Origin: Halichoerus grypus
Lineage: Eukaryota > Chordata > Mammalia > Carnivora > Phocidae
DNA length: 64,000 bases
Assembly (NCBI RefSeq): GCF_964656455.1
Contig: NC_135722.1
Coordinates: forward strand, 88,097,313-88,161,312
Reading direction: 5' to 3'
Below are positions 48,708 through 59,344 of the stretch, in pieces (within the stretch, counting starts at the first letter, position 1; each line of letters opens with the position of its first letter). Under the pieces are notes generated by a model. The model was not told the DNA's origin and made no database searches. It was given only the letters and a program-made list of their open reading frames with translations. The position numbers and the translations under genes were made by a program.

Positions 48708-48872
48708 CTTATTTGAGAGAGAGAGGGAGAGGGGCGAATCAGAGGGAGAGGGACAAGCAGACTCCGTGCTGAGTGCAGAGCCTGACTTGGGACTTGATTC
48801 CAGGACCCTGGGATCATGACCTAAGCCTAATCAAGTGTTAGATGCTTAACTAACTGAGCCACCAGGCACCAC
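48648..48872 (-). mobile_element. Can-SINE, antisense, inserted in a MIR
   Basis: The A-tail side is expanded to about thirteen TTTA units (48661-48713). It is followed by GAGAGAGAGAGGGAG, GACTCCGTGCTGAG, GATCATGACC and ACTGAGCCACCAGGCACC. TACTTGTCCTCTT is present at 48635-48647 and 48873-48885. Confidence 0.96.
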
Positions 48873-48885
48873 TACTTGTCCTCTT

Positions 48886-49030
48886 AAAGCCTCAGTTTGT
48901 TCTGCAAAATGGGGGTAGAAATACTAATCTTGCATGAGTGTGGTAAGGATTAAATGTGACCATTTCTGCACAATGCTTAGCACACCAACTGGCATAGAGC
49001 AGGTGCACGATGTACGTTAGTTCCTTTCAA
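48886..49030 (+). mobile_element. MIR SINE, right part, split by a Can-SINE
   Basis: AGCCTCAGTTTGTTCTGCAAAATGGGGG, GTGGTAAGGATTAAATGTGACC, GCACAATGCTTAGCACACCAACTGGC continue the MIR begun at 48555. Confidence 0.75.
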
Positions 49031-49924
49031 AAATCACCTGTGGCATGAATGAGTGAGGACGGATGGTTTCTTAAAACTGTGACAGGGACTGAAAATGTTG
49101 CTTGCATCTCATGAGTTCACCTCCAGTTGCAGCCAGGAAAGGACAGTGTCAACAAAGAGACTCAAACTTATTTTGGGTGGCGCTTTTTTAAAGCAATGAG
49201 GCGGGGGTTGTGCAGCCCAGATTTCTGACCTGTTAATAACCTGTTTCTTTCTCCTCAACTAAGAGTTTCAAAATGAATTGGAACTAGCTATGTGGTTCTT
49301 TTGAGTAAAAATGTCATTTTCATACTCTATGAAATAGGTATTAAGTCAGTTTGTGAAACGTCTAATAAACAGGCAGGTGTCTAGATAACAAGTCATGGTG
49401 CTTCCAGGAGTATCTGCTAGCAAAGATGTTTGTGGTTCATGGTAGGCTTGGTGTACTACCTCCTTCTCATTCTTAAAAGTAGGGTCCTCTGGCTCCACTG
49501 AGGACAGCTAAAGAGAAAATATGTCTTAAAAATAGATTTCCATTTATAAAATAATATATGAACTATCCCTGACAACAAAAAGCCTGGTTTGGGGCAGGAG
49601 TGAGTCCTAAAAAAAAAAAAAAAAAAAAAAAAAAAAGAAGCCAGCCACATAAATTCAGTCTGATGCTGAACATGGTTCTTAATCAGAGGCTGGGAGTTGA
49701 CTCTTCACACTGCTACATTGTTGTCATTGCCTGTGTCTGGAACCTCATTGCTTTATCCCTAACCCACAAAGTACTCCTTCTGCCTTCCATCTCTCCCCTG
49801 CACAGGACATCCAGATAATTTTCCTTCAACACTTCTTTGCACACTACACTTTACCATCAGTGGCCTTTCCTTAGCAGAGAAAGCTTAAGCTTGTAAACCC
49901 AAAAAAAGTTCTCCATCCCATCTT
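49031..49924. other. Intronic stretch with a long poly(A)
   Basis: No exon. A poly(A) run of about 27 bases lies at 49610-49636, with no clear retroelement body upstream of it. Confidence 0.45.
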
Positions 49925-51303
49925 GCATCAAAAAGAATAAAATATTTAGGAATAGATTTAACCAAGGAGGTGAAACACCTATACTCTGAAAACTGTAAGA
50001 AGAAGATGGAAGAAACTGAAGATGACAAAAACAAATGGAAAGTCATACAATGCTCATGGATTGGAAGAATTAATATTGTTAAAATATCCATATTACCTAA
50101 AGCAATCTACAGATTCAATGTAATCCCTATCAAAATACCAATAACATTTTTCATATAACTAGAACAAATAATCCTGACATTTGTATGAAACAAACAAAAA
50201 AAAACATTGAATAGCCAAAGTAATCCTGAGAAAGAACAAAGCTGGAGGCATCATAGTCCCAGATTTCAAGATATACTACAAAGCTATAGTAATCAAAACA
50301 ACAGTACTGGCAGAAAAACAGACATATAGATCAATGGAACAAGATAGAGAGCCCAGAAATAAATCCACACTTGTATGGTCAATTAACCTATAATGAAGGA
50401 GGCAAGAATATCCAATGGGGGAAAAGACATTCTCTTCAACAAATGGTGTTGGGAAAACTGGACAGCTACATGCAAAAGAATGAAACTGGCCCACTTTCTT
50501 ACACCATGCACAAAAATAAACTCAAAATGGATTAAAGACCTAAATGTGAGACATAAAACCATAAAACTCCTAAAAGAAAACATAGGCAGTAATTTCTTTG
50601 ACATCATCTTTAGTAATATTTTTCTAGATATGTCTCCTCAGGCAAGGGAAACAAAAGTAAAAATAAACTGTTGGGTCTACACTAAAATAAAAAGCTTTTG
50701 CACAGTGGAGGAAACCATCAATAAAACAAAAAGACAACCCACCGAATGGGAAAAGATATTTGCAAATGGTACATTCGATAAAGGTTTAATATCCAAAATA
50801 TATAAAGAATTTATACAACTCAACACCAAAAAAGCAAATAATCCAAAATCTTCTGGGCAGAAGACATGAACAGACATTTTTCCAAAGAAGACTACAGATA
50901 GCTAACAGACACATGAAAAGATGCTCAATGTCACTAATCATCAGGGAAATGCAAATCAAAATCACAATGAGATATCACCTTACACCTGTCAGAAGGGCTA
51001 AAATCAACAAAACAAGATACAACAAGTGTTGGTGAGGATGAAGAAAAAGGAACTCTTGTGTACTGTCGATGAGAATGCAAACTATGCAGGCACTATAGAA
51101 AATAGTATAGAGGTTCCTCAAAATAAAAATAGAATTACCATATGATTCAATAATTCCACAACTAGGTATTTACTTAAAGAAAACAAAAACACTAACTGCA
51201 AAGATACATGCACCCCTATGTTTATTGCAGCATTATTTACAATAGTCAAGATATGGAAGCAACCTAAGTGTCCATGGGTAGATGAATGGACAAAGAAGAT
51301 GGG

Positions 51304-51355
<52 letters not shown>

Positions 51356-51835
51356 GAGTATTGCTTAGCCATAAAAAAGAATGAAATCTTGCCTTTTGTG
51401 ACAACACAGATAGACCTAGAGGGTATTAAGCTAAGTGAAATAAGTCAGTTGAAGACAAATACTGTATGATTTCACTTACATTTGGAATTTAAAAAGAAAA
51501 AAAACCCAAATGAACAAACAAAAACAGACCCATAAATACAGAAAACAAACTGGTGTTTGCAAGAAGAGAGAGGGCTTGGGGAATGGATGAATTAGGTGAA
51601 GGGAATTAAGGGTACAAAATTCCAGTTATAAAATTCCAGCATAGGGAATATAATCAATAATATTGTAATATCATTGTATGGTGACAAACGGTGGCTATAC
51701 TTATCATGGGGAGCATAGTGTAATATATAGATTTGTCAAATCACTATGGTCTACACCTGAAACTAACATAACATTGTATGTAAACTATACTTGAGTAACA
51801 AATATAAAAAAATAAGTAAATGATATAAAATGCAA
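49925..51835 (+). mobile_element. L1 LINE, ORF2 C-terminal part and 3' end
   Basis: Sense-orientation L1 starting inside ORF2 (AGAATAAAATATTTAGGAATAGA), through GATTCAATGTAATCCCTATCAAAATACC, GGTGTTGGGAAAACTGGACAGC, ATGCAAATCAAAATCACAATGAGATATCACC and GGATGAATTAGG, to an A-rich end. The reverse-transcriptase C-terminal region is interrupted by stops and frameshifts; the longest frame left is 50393-50869. It is a 5'-truncated dead copy, in the same orientation as ETS1. A CA microsatellite is embedded at 51312-51353. Confidence 0.88.
51312..51353. repeat. (AC)n microsatellite inside L1
   Basis: About 21 uninterrupted AC units between GGGATACACA and TGGAGTATTGC of the host L1. Confidence 0.95.
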
Positions 51836-52569
51836 AAACAAAAATTTCCCCTCAGGTTTTTAATACCCTTGCAGGGTCTATAACAAACTACCTACTACCT
51901 ATCTACGATTCTACTTGTACTATCTACCGCCATCTTCTAAGGCATATACTGTCCCAAAAGAACAGGGGTAGGCAACTTAGAATTCTCCTCTATATAATTT
52001 AGAATAAAAATTTCCTCACTCGAGATCCAATTCCTACAACTCTGATCCTTGACATTGGATTTTGAGGAAGACTCTAGAGAAATATCAAAAGTTGGGGATA
52101 GATATTGAGAGCACACAGGTAGCCTAGGAAATGTGTTTCAAATTGATTCAGTTGCGAAGTGTTGTTGAAGACCTACTTATCCTTGGGAATTCAAAAGTTG
52201 TTGCCTCGGGAGCTTACAATATGAAAATACAATGTCCCCAAAATAGTTTTAGCCAGAATTCAGGAAACGTTTTCTGTCTGAAGCTCAGTAGAGTATTCTT
52301 GCCAATGATTTCCCTAAATCTTTTGGTCCCAAACACAAATAGTTAGCAGAACACCATTGCTCCATTTACATTCTAGTGGTTCTCACCGGGGTCCAGTAGC
52401 AGGAGCCAAGTATATTAGCTTTTGCTACTCAACAACTCAAGGAGACTCCAGTCAGTTCCAAGGGCATTATTATGTTCTCGGCACCTTTAGCCCAGTTAGA
52501 AGTTGAACAGCCCCAAAGTAAACTTCATCCAGCCCTATTTTGAATGATTTTATGAATATTATGGAAAAT
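51836..52569. other. Intronic stretch, nothing recognised
   Basis: No exon or assigned repeat. Confidence 0.45.
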
Positions 52570-52582
52570 GTCATCCTATTTT

Positions 52583-53038
52583 TTTTATTGTTATGTTAAT
52601 CCCCATACATTACATCATTAGTTTTTGATGTAGTGTTCCATGATTCATTGTTTGTGCATAACACCCAGTGCTCCATGCAGAACATGCCCTCTTTAATACC
52701 CATCACCAGGCTAACCCATCCCCCCACCCCCCTCCCCTCTAGAACCCTCAGTTTGTTTTTCAGAGTCCATCGTCTCTCATGGTTCGTCTCCCCCTCCGAT
52801 TTCCTCCCCTTCATTCTTCCCCTCCTGTTATCTTTTTTTTTTTCTTAACATATACTGCATTATTTGTTTCAGAGGTACAGATCTGTGATTCAACAGTCTT
52901 GCACAATTCACAGCGCTCACCATAGCACATACCCTCCCCAATGGTCTATCACCCAGCCACCCCATCCCTCCCACTGCCCCCCAACTCCAGCAACCCTCAG
53001 TTTGTTTCCTGAGATTAAGAATTCCTCATATCAGTGAG
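52583..53038 (-). mobile_element. Young carnivore-type L1, 5'-truncated, antisense
   Basis: Starts with a T-run and TATTGTTATGTTAATCCCC, followed by ATTACATCATTAGTTTTTGATGTAGTGTTCC. This is the complement of a 3' end I associate with carnivore L1. It runs through CAGTGCTCCATGCAGAACATGCCC to CCTCAGTTTGTTTCCTGAG. GTCATCCTATTTT is repeated exactly at 52570-52582 and 53039-53051. A second block of similar layout (CCCTCAGTTTG occurs at 52746 and 52996) shows the internal repetitive structure. Confidence 0.88.
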
Positions 53039-53051
53039 GTCATCCTATTTT

Positions 53052-53520
53052 ATGTGCACAAATGTCCTTCTATATTTTGGCTTCGATTATCATTTTTCTT
53101 TGTGCCAATATACTCTCTTCTGTTATTTTTACTGAGCTTAAGTTAATGGACAATCGCAAAATGGGGAAGAGAGAGTAGATAGGGAATGTTGAATATAACA
53201 GAACAGCGCTGAGTTCTTGTCCTGCTGCTCATGGGGAGAGAGGGCATAGGAGGTTCTCCAATGAGAGGCTCTTACTGGGGGTTAGCAAGCTACCCTTCAG
53301 AGATGAGAATACCATCTGAGTAGCTATATTTATTAATTAGCCCCTTAACATCAGTAGATTTAACCACATCAAATTATAGCAGAGTTTGATTGTCTTAATT
53401 AAGGTTTTTTTATGGAGGTAGAGGGACCATAAGAGAAGATAAAAGGAAAAAAAAGAAGTAAAGGATGGGCCAGTGTAGATTAGACGCCTCAGGAAATCTT
53501 CCTGTGAATCTGCTGCTTCT
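53052..53520. other. Intronic stretch, nothing recognised
   Basis: No exon or assigned repeat. Confidence 0.45.
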
Positions 53521-53538
53521 TTTGTTTCTTACTTTTTA

Positions 53539-53730
53539 AAAAAAAGATTTTATTTATTGATTTGAGAGAGAGACAGACAGAGATAGTGAGAGAGAGCACG
53601 AGCAGGGAGGAGAGAGAGAAGCAGGCTCCCCGCTGAGCTGGGAGTCTGATGCGGGGCTTGATCCCAGAACCCTGGGATCATGACCTGAGCTGAAGGCAGA
53701 CGCTTAATGACTGAGCCACCCAGTCGCCCC
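53539..53730 (-). mobile_element. Can-SINE, antisense, with target duplication
   Basis: AAGATTTTATTTATTGATTTGAGAG, GGCTCCCCGCTGAGCTGGGAG, GATCATGACCTGAGC, CTGAGCCACCCAG. TTGTTTCTTACTTTTTAA at 53521-53538 and TTGTGTCTTACTTTTTAA at 53731-53748 are the duplication, one mismatch. Confidence 0.94.
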
Positions 53731-53869
53731 TTGTGTCTTACTTTTTAACCCTCTTGCTCAATCCCAGGAATGTTAAGGGTCTGTTATATTAAAATAATAT
53801 CTACCTTCTATTAGGCATCACATAGACAATTTACACATGCATTTCATATTTTATTTCGCTTTAAATATA

Positions 53870-54030
53870 ATTTTCTTACACATATTTTACTTATTCCTTC
53901 CTACCTTATGAGGTAGGTATTATTCTCACCTTATAATTGAGTAAGCAGGTTTAGATAAAGGAACAGGCCCAGGTCTTCCATTAGTAAGTGGTAGAGCCAG
54001 GATTTGAATCCATGTATATACCTAGCTTCA
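53870..54030 (-). mobile_element. MIR SINE fragment, antisense
   Basis: TACCTTATGAGGTAGGTATTATTCTCACC, AAGTGGTAGAGCCAGGATTTGAATCC match the reversed MIR. Confidence 0.7.
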
Positions 54031-54660
54031 AAGAATAGGGTCTCAAACACTGCAAAATATGCCTCCCACATCTGCTTGAGGAAACACATCTGCCTTCCTT
54101 AAAGAGTACTGGGTAGATGGTATATTTTATGATTTTCATAAAATGGATGAAAGAGTGGCACAAGTTCCCAAATGTTGTGAGAAACTGAAAATTTCTGTCT
54201 AGCTATCAATATCATTAAAACCCATGCACAATGGATTAACTGAAAAACGAGTGATTATTATTACATTAGCCCATTTTTTGGTTTTCCTTTGGCATTTGTC
54301 ACCTACTGGTTCTATGAGAGTAGAATGTTTTGTAAGAATATCCGTTTATGGTGTTTTTACAGAGTAAGAACACAAAAAATTTCAAAAGCCAGGATTGTAT
54401 AAAGATGGCTGAGATTCTGCCTTGCTGCTAATCATGGGTCCTTATTTGAAAATTAGAAAAGGTAGTTGTCAAATGCTTGAAGAAATGGATGAAAATCTAA
54501 GTAAGAGACTCTTCTCCTTCCCTGTCTTTTTTTGGGGGGAGGGGTATGTGATCAGTAGTTGGTTCTACTCTGTTATCATCTATGGATGATTCCTACTCAC
54601 ATGTGGTTGTATGATAGGAAGTTATTATTGCATTCGGGCTAGAGTATAGAGATTTTCCTG
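54031..54660 (+). other. ETS1: Intronic stretch before ETS1 exon beta
   Basis: No exon or assigned repeat. A run of T and G at 54529-54542 is the only low-complexity patch. Confidence 0.5.
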
Positions 54661-54668
54661 TTAATATA

Positions 54669-54695
54669 TTTCCTTATTTTTTTCCCTTGTTATAG
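54669..54695 (+). other. ETS1: 3' splice site of ETS1 exon beta
   Basis: Long polypyrimidine tract (TTTCCTTATTTTTTTCCC) followed by TTGTTATAG. The exon begins with AGG. Confidence 0.9.
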
Positions 54696-54840
54696 AGGCA
54701 GGGACCTATCAACTCCTACGAAGATCCTCGAATGGCCTGTGGTTTCCAGTCCAATTATCACCCGCAAAGAGCCTACTACCCCTTCTGGGATGAGGCAGCC
54801 ACTCAGGAAGTTCCTACTGGTCTGGAACACTGTGGCTCAG
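54696..54840 (+). CDS. ETS1: ETS1 long isoform, second coding exon (beta)
   Basis: The exon is 145 bases and encodes residues 24-71 plus the first base of codon 72. It reads Arg-Gln-Gly-Pro, then SYEDPRM, CGFQSNYH, YYPFWDE and TQEVPTGLEHC, which I recognise as the beta-exon part of the long ETS1 isoform (chicken p68, human 485-residue form). Phase 0 at the start joins cleanly to exon alpha. The leftover G is the right phase to complete Asp72 with the common exon, which starts at Met-Glu-Cys-Ala-Asp and leads to the Pointed and ETS domains beyond this window. The exon is acidic and aromatic-rich and has no DNA-binding domain of its own. Residues that differ from the human peptide as I remember it include Ile28, Ser30, Ala37, Pro46, Ala49, Tyr50, Ala57 and Gly70. 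Confidence 0.93.
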
Positions 54841-54846
54841 GTAGGA
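54841..54846 (+). other. ETS1: 5' splice site after ETS1 exon beta
   Basis: CAG followed by GTAGGA, an acceptable donor that gives the correct phase 1 junction. Confidence 0.85.
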
Positions 54847-56220
54847 ACATGAACAAAGGCTCGGACTACAGATAGAGTTGGAGGACAGTGGAAGGGTGAT
54901 GTGGGCTGCATTCTCTGCAGCAACAACATCTGTCACAGCTTATGTGGGGACAAGATGCTATTGTTCTCTAATGGAAAGTCCCACTTACTTTATTCTCCTG
55001 CGACAGGAAGATGAAACTCTAGGAATGAGCCCAAGAGAAGTTGCTTCAGGTCTTCATTCTGTAAATAGTTCTGTGCACCATGCATTTCCTGAGACTCACC
55101 CGTTTCGGCCTGGTTGTTGACAAAGGGCCTAGAAGTTCTGCAGTTGGAGAGTATGAGCTGGATAAACAGTTAGCCTTCTTACAAAACGGAATTTCTTTAT
55201 TCATCTTTTTCTCCCCATTGTCCTCAGCGTCTTGGCCGGTACACACCTGCATCTGGCTCCTTTTTCCTCCACCCCCTCTCTCTCCCCAGCTCTCCCTCAC
55301 AGACCTCCTTCCTCTCCTCCCAGCATTCCCTTCTGTCCCTGACTTGCTGGTCACCGTGCTGCCCCCTGGTGAACAGGAATCGCATTCCTCTAGAGAGCTC
55401 TCCCATGGGTCCCCTCTCCCAAAGACCTGATAGGTTGAGAGTCCTTATCCCCATTCTGTTTTGCAAAGGTCACTATGTATCTCACAAATTCCATGAGTCC
55501 ATGTTGACCTGCTAGTGTTTTTGTTACTTTACTTTTAATGCAAATGTAAAACTTGATTTGGGATTCTGAAGTGATGGATTTGGGTATTAAGTTCAATTTA
55601 TCATAAGGCCAGATTATATATCCAAATACAAAAAAAAAAAAAAAAAAAACCAGTTCAAATCTGTATTTTCTCCCAGGATGAAGTCTTAGCCTAAGAAATC
55701 TCATAACTCTCACATGTTGAAAATATGTAATTCTAAGGCACGACATAGGGAGAAAGCCACTGGGAGCTCACTTAAATACAACTTTTTTGTTCAGTGTTTC
55801 TTTACTGCACATAACGATATGGTAGACTACTTTTATAATAGCAGAGACAGAAAATAAATGTTTGTTTTGTTGCCCATGCTTTAGCTTTGACCAGAAATAT
55901 AGAGGCATAAAGGGGTTGGCGGGAAGGCATGGGAGTCGCTTTCCAGTGATCTGGTTCTTCTCTAGGGCAGAATGAAATCAATCCCTGTATTGACTTGACT
56001 CAATAGCCTTGATATTTGCGATATTCTTTGGCATCGCGCTTGGATTTCAGACTTGGCATATTATGCTGTCACTTTCTGCTTGGTTCTTCCAAGCATAAAT
56101 ACAAATGTCTCAGCTATCTATCCATTTGAAAAAGAGACAGGGAGGACTTCGCACCTGTTCGCAGGTTAGACTTAAGGACTTAAGATTTTAAGAGATGAGA
56201 AAAGTCATCCTTTACAAACT
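54847..56220 (+). other. ETS1: ETS1 intron downstream of exon beta, first part
   Basis: Intronic sequence. It contains a pyrimidine-rich patch at about 55200-55340, a CTCF-like motif and a 20-base poly(A) at 55630-55649. The alternative first exon of the shorter ETS1 isoform was not found here or anywhere to 64000. Confidence 0.6.
55357..55375 (-). promoter_or_regulatory. CTCF-like motif
   Basis: GCTGCCCCCTGGTGAAC closely follows the complement of the CTCF core (CCACYAGRGGGCRS). It sits about 0.5 kb downstream of exon beta. Prediction from motif only. Confidence 0.4.
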
Positions 56221-56240
56221 GTTCTAAATAAATAGATCTT

Positions 56241-56420
56241 TTTTAAAAAAGATTTTATTTATTTATTTGACAGAGCGAGAGAGTATGATCGAAGGTGGGG
56301 AGGGGCAGAAGCAGGCTCCCCACTGAGCAAGAAGCCTGATGCAGGACTCAACCCCAGGACCCTGGGATCATGACCTGAGCTGAAGGCAGACACCCAACCG
56401 ATTGAACCACCCAGGAGCCC
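56241..56420 (-). mobile_element. Can-SINE with 17-base target duplication
   Basis: AAGATTTTATTTATTTATTTGACAGAG, GGCTCCCCACTGAGC, GATCATGACCTGAGC, TTGAACCACCCAGG. CTAAATAAATAGATCTT is identical at 56224-56240 and 56421-56437. Confidence 0.96.
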
Positions 56421-56437
56421 CTAAATAAATAGATCTT

Positions 56438-59044
56438 ATTTGTATAAGCAAAAGGTCAGGATGGTTGTACCTACATTTATATAGTTCTTGAATCCTATCA
56501 GTGCCACTAGGCTTAAGTCTTGTATCTTCCAGTGCAACCCAGGTTAAAGTTACCTTGCCTTAACACTTTCTGCTCTGGATGGTGCTTCTGTTTGTTGTAA
56601 GTTACATCTTGTTAAGAGCTGAGGTTATTCCATGCTGGTCCATAGCCTCAAGATCAGAATGTCCCTTCTTCATAGCTAAAAGACATGGTCCTTCTTTTTT
56701 TTTTTTTTCCAGCTGAGAAGTACATACATTCCCAAGTGAAGATGATTTTTCATTCTCCTCCTTGTCAAGGTTCTCAAAGGCAAAAGAATTTTTATTTCAG
56801 GGCCAAGGACACCGTGTCTGTGATGCACATGAAGAACCTCTGGGGATGAAGCTGCTTTAAAATGTGAGGATTCATAGTAGGATAATATAGTCTTCTTCCC
56901 ACAGTCGACTTCATTGTTGCAAGAAGGAAACCAGGGTCACACAGACTAGTGGCTTCTGAGTAGGATGGGAAGATGGGTGCGTATAATAACCAGTCCTAAA
57001 ATGACCTGGTTGTCGTCAACCACAGCTCAGAAATACTAGAAAGCCTCCATGGGGAGCGGTGCCTTGGTGGCAAATGTGAGGTCTCTAGTTCCCTCTGCCC
57101 TAGGCTCCCTCTGATGGAAATATCTGGCAAGAACCCTGAGCTTTTCCAGCCCCTCCTTTGCCTTTTGAGCTGTCCAGACGAAATAGTTGCAGTGATTATT
57201 TCTGGGCTGTGGTCCAGCTCTGCTCAGTGATGGGTGTCCTTTGGAAGGAGATTTGGGGTTATAGAGAAGGGAGATGAAGACATGGACCAACCAATGATGT
57301 CTCCAGCTGCAGCACATTTCCTTGGAGATGTGTTGAGTAAGAAGAAAGAGAGAAAAAAATACGCTACATTTTTTTCATCTTCTTTTATCCTATTTATAAC
57401 TTCAGTTTCCTTCCCGTCCTCTGTCTCATGGCCACTCCCCACCCCCGCTCTCATCTCACGTTTTGTGCTCTCAGAAGGAATGAATGAACTTCTTTTCCAA
57501 GGACTCCACATCTGTCAGTGACTGGAATACCCGGCAGGAGGGGCCATCGAGGAACATCAGGCCCCTTCCTAATAATGTGCCTCCTATTCATGAAGGGGCA
57601 GAGGCTGAGGAAGAGGAGGGGGCGGTGAGGGAGCGGGTGGGGAGACAGGGAATAGAGCTGAGAAGAAACATGACTGGGGGAGAGCCTACCAGGTGAGCAG
57701 GAGAGAATGCTCAGTAACCAAGACAGTCAAGAATGGGTTGGACAGAACAGATGGTAAGAAGGGTGCCCAGGAAGACAGAGAAGCGTGGGAATGGACAGAA
57801 AATTCAGGTTTGGGTGGACAGGTGGAGCAGGGTGGGAAGAGAAAATGAAAGCTGAATGGGAAGGCAAGAGAAGGGGAGCCCGGAAAAAGACAAGGCAAAA
57901 AGGGGAGGGGAAGATGATATGAAAGAGAAAAAACCAGATGAATCTGAGGACATTAACTATACGGCTAAAAAGGGAAGCCACATTTGCATGCAATTGCCCG
58001 CGCAGCTGTACATTTCTTCATGACAATCTCGTAGTCATCATTTTCTTTTATTTCTTCTCCTCCTCCCCGTCCGCCTCCTCCCCCTCATCCCTCTGAGCCT
58101 GGAGCCATTAGCAAGAGCCAATGGGGACGGGGAGCTGGTGTTCTGCATGAATGAATGGCCCTTTCTGTGTCGGCTCCTCGTCATCCCTCTGTCAGGGAGC
58201 CTTGTGAATCAATGGAGCCCCTTACACAAGACAGGGCTGAAATGTCTGTTACTGTTTATAGTCTGACTGGAGTGGAGCCCACTGACCCTGCCTCCTCTCT
58301 GTTCCTGTGTCCACTCTTCTGTCCCCAACATCAGCCCTTTCTCTCAATCATCATAGCAAGAATCCCTTTTTAGGTCAGTCTCTTACTCCTTGTCTCTAAG
58401 AAATCATTAACATTTCACTGCCATTAACTATTATGACGAGTTCCTAACCACAGTCCTGTTGAGAAGGGACACAGTAGATGGCAAACCATTTTTGGATCGA
58501 GCCAGTGAGCTGGAGTCATGCAATGCCTGTTTTCCACTGGGAACTAGAAAACCGACATCAGAGACCGAACTGAGCACCCAGGCCACAAGACCACAGTCCA
58601 TCCCACCAGTTGACAGCTGCCCATATTTAATTCTAATATTATGAATGACAACAGTGTGTACCAGAAAATATGAGGCTTGCTGAGCACCCTTCCAGAGTGA
58701 TATACTCTCAAGTTATTTTTCTTTTCCTGGGTGGATTTGTCTTGAATCAGCCAAACTTACGGATATGATGCTGTAACTAAGGTTCCCTTTTGTGAAATAG
58801 TTGCTTAGGGCTGGCAAGCAGTCTGTAGCCGCATGAGACAATATCCCCAACTTACCCCTACGGGAATGAACCTGTGGTCTCCGTACCGTGGTCCTCAGAG
58901 GCAAGACAATACTATATTTCTTCTTGTATAACACAGTTTGGTAGGTTTTTGGTCACTGAACATATAGTAAAAACCTCATCTACCCACGTTTACAGCCTAC
59001 TTTCCACTTCTCCTTCTTCATGAGAGAGGAAGTATGTACAGAAT
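56438..59044. other. ETS1: ETS1 intron, nothing firmly recognised
   Basis: No exon. It includes a poly(T) at 56694-56708, purine-rich sequence at 57570-57930, and a patch at 58040-58280 with pyrimidine-rich and CCAAT-containing sequence that looks non-repetitive. Confidence 0.45.
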
Positions 59045-59160
59045 ATTGGTAAAGAATCCAGATTCTGGAACCAGATTGCTTCGGTTTGCACATCAACTCT
59101 TCCTAACCGGGTGACCTTAGGCAACTTACTGTATCTCCGTACTCTCGTTTCCTCCCCTCT
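59045..59160 (+). mobile_element. MIR SINE fragment
   Basis: AGAATCCAGATTCTGGAACCAGATTGC and CGGGTGACCTTAGGCAACTTACTGTATCTCC are MIR core sequence. Confidence 0.7.
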
Positions 59161-59162
59161 AC

Positions 59163-59344
59163 CAGTGGTTCTCAAAGTGTGTCAGAATCACCTGGAGGGC
59201 TTGTTAAAACACAGGGTGTTGGGTTCTATCCCCAGGGTTTCTGACTCAGTGAGTCTAGGGTAAGACTCAAGAATTTGCATTTTTCACAAGGTCTTAGGTG
59301 TTACTGCTGCTGCTGGTCCAGAGACCACACTTTGAAAACCACTA
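59163..59344 (+). mobile_element. MER5A-like hAT-Charlie DNA transposon, full length
   Basis: CAGTGGTTCTCAAA at one end and TTTGAAAACCACTA at the other are the terminal inverted repeats. Between them lie CAGAATCACCTGGAGGGCTTGTTAAAACACAG, GACTCAGTGAGTCTAGGG and GCTGCTGCTGGTCCAGAGACCAC. It is a non-autonomous element with no coding capacity. Confidence 0.88.

Noticed and set aside
50393..50869. 158-codon open frame
   Set aside because: It is a remnant of L1 ORF2, interrupted by stops and frameshifts on both sides.
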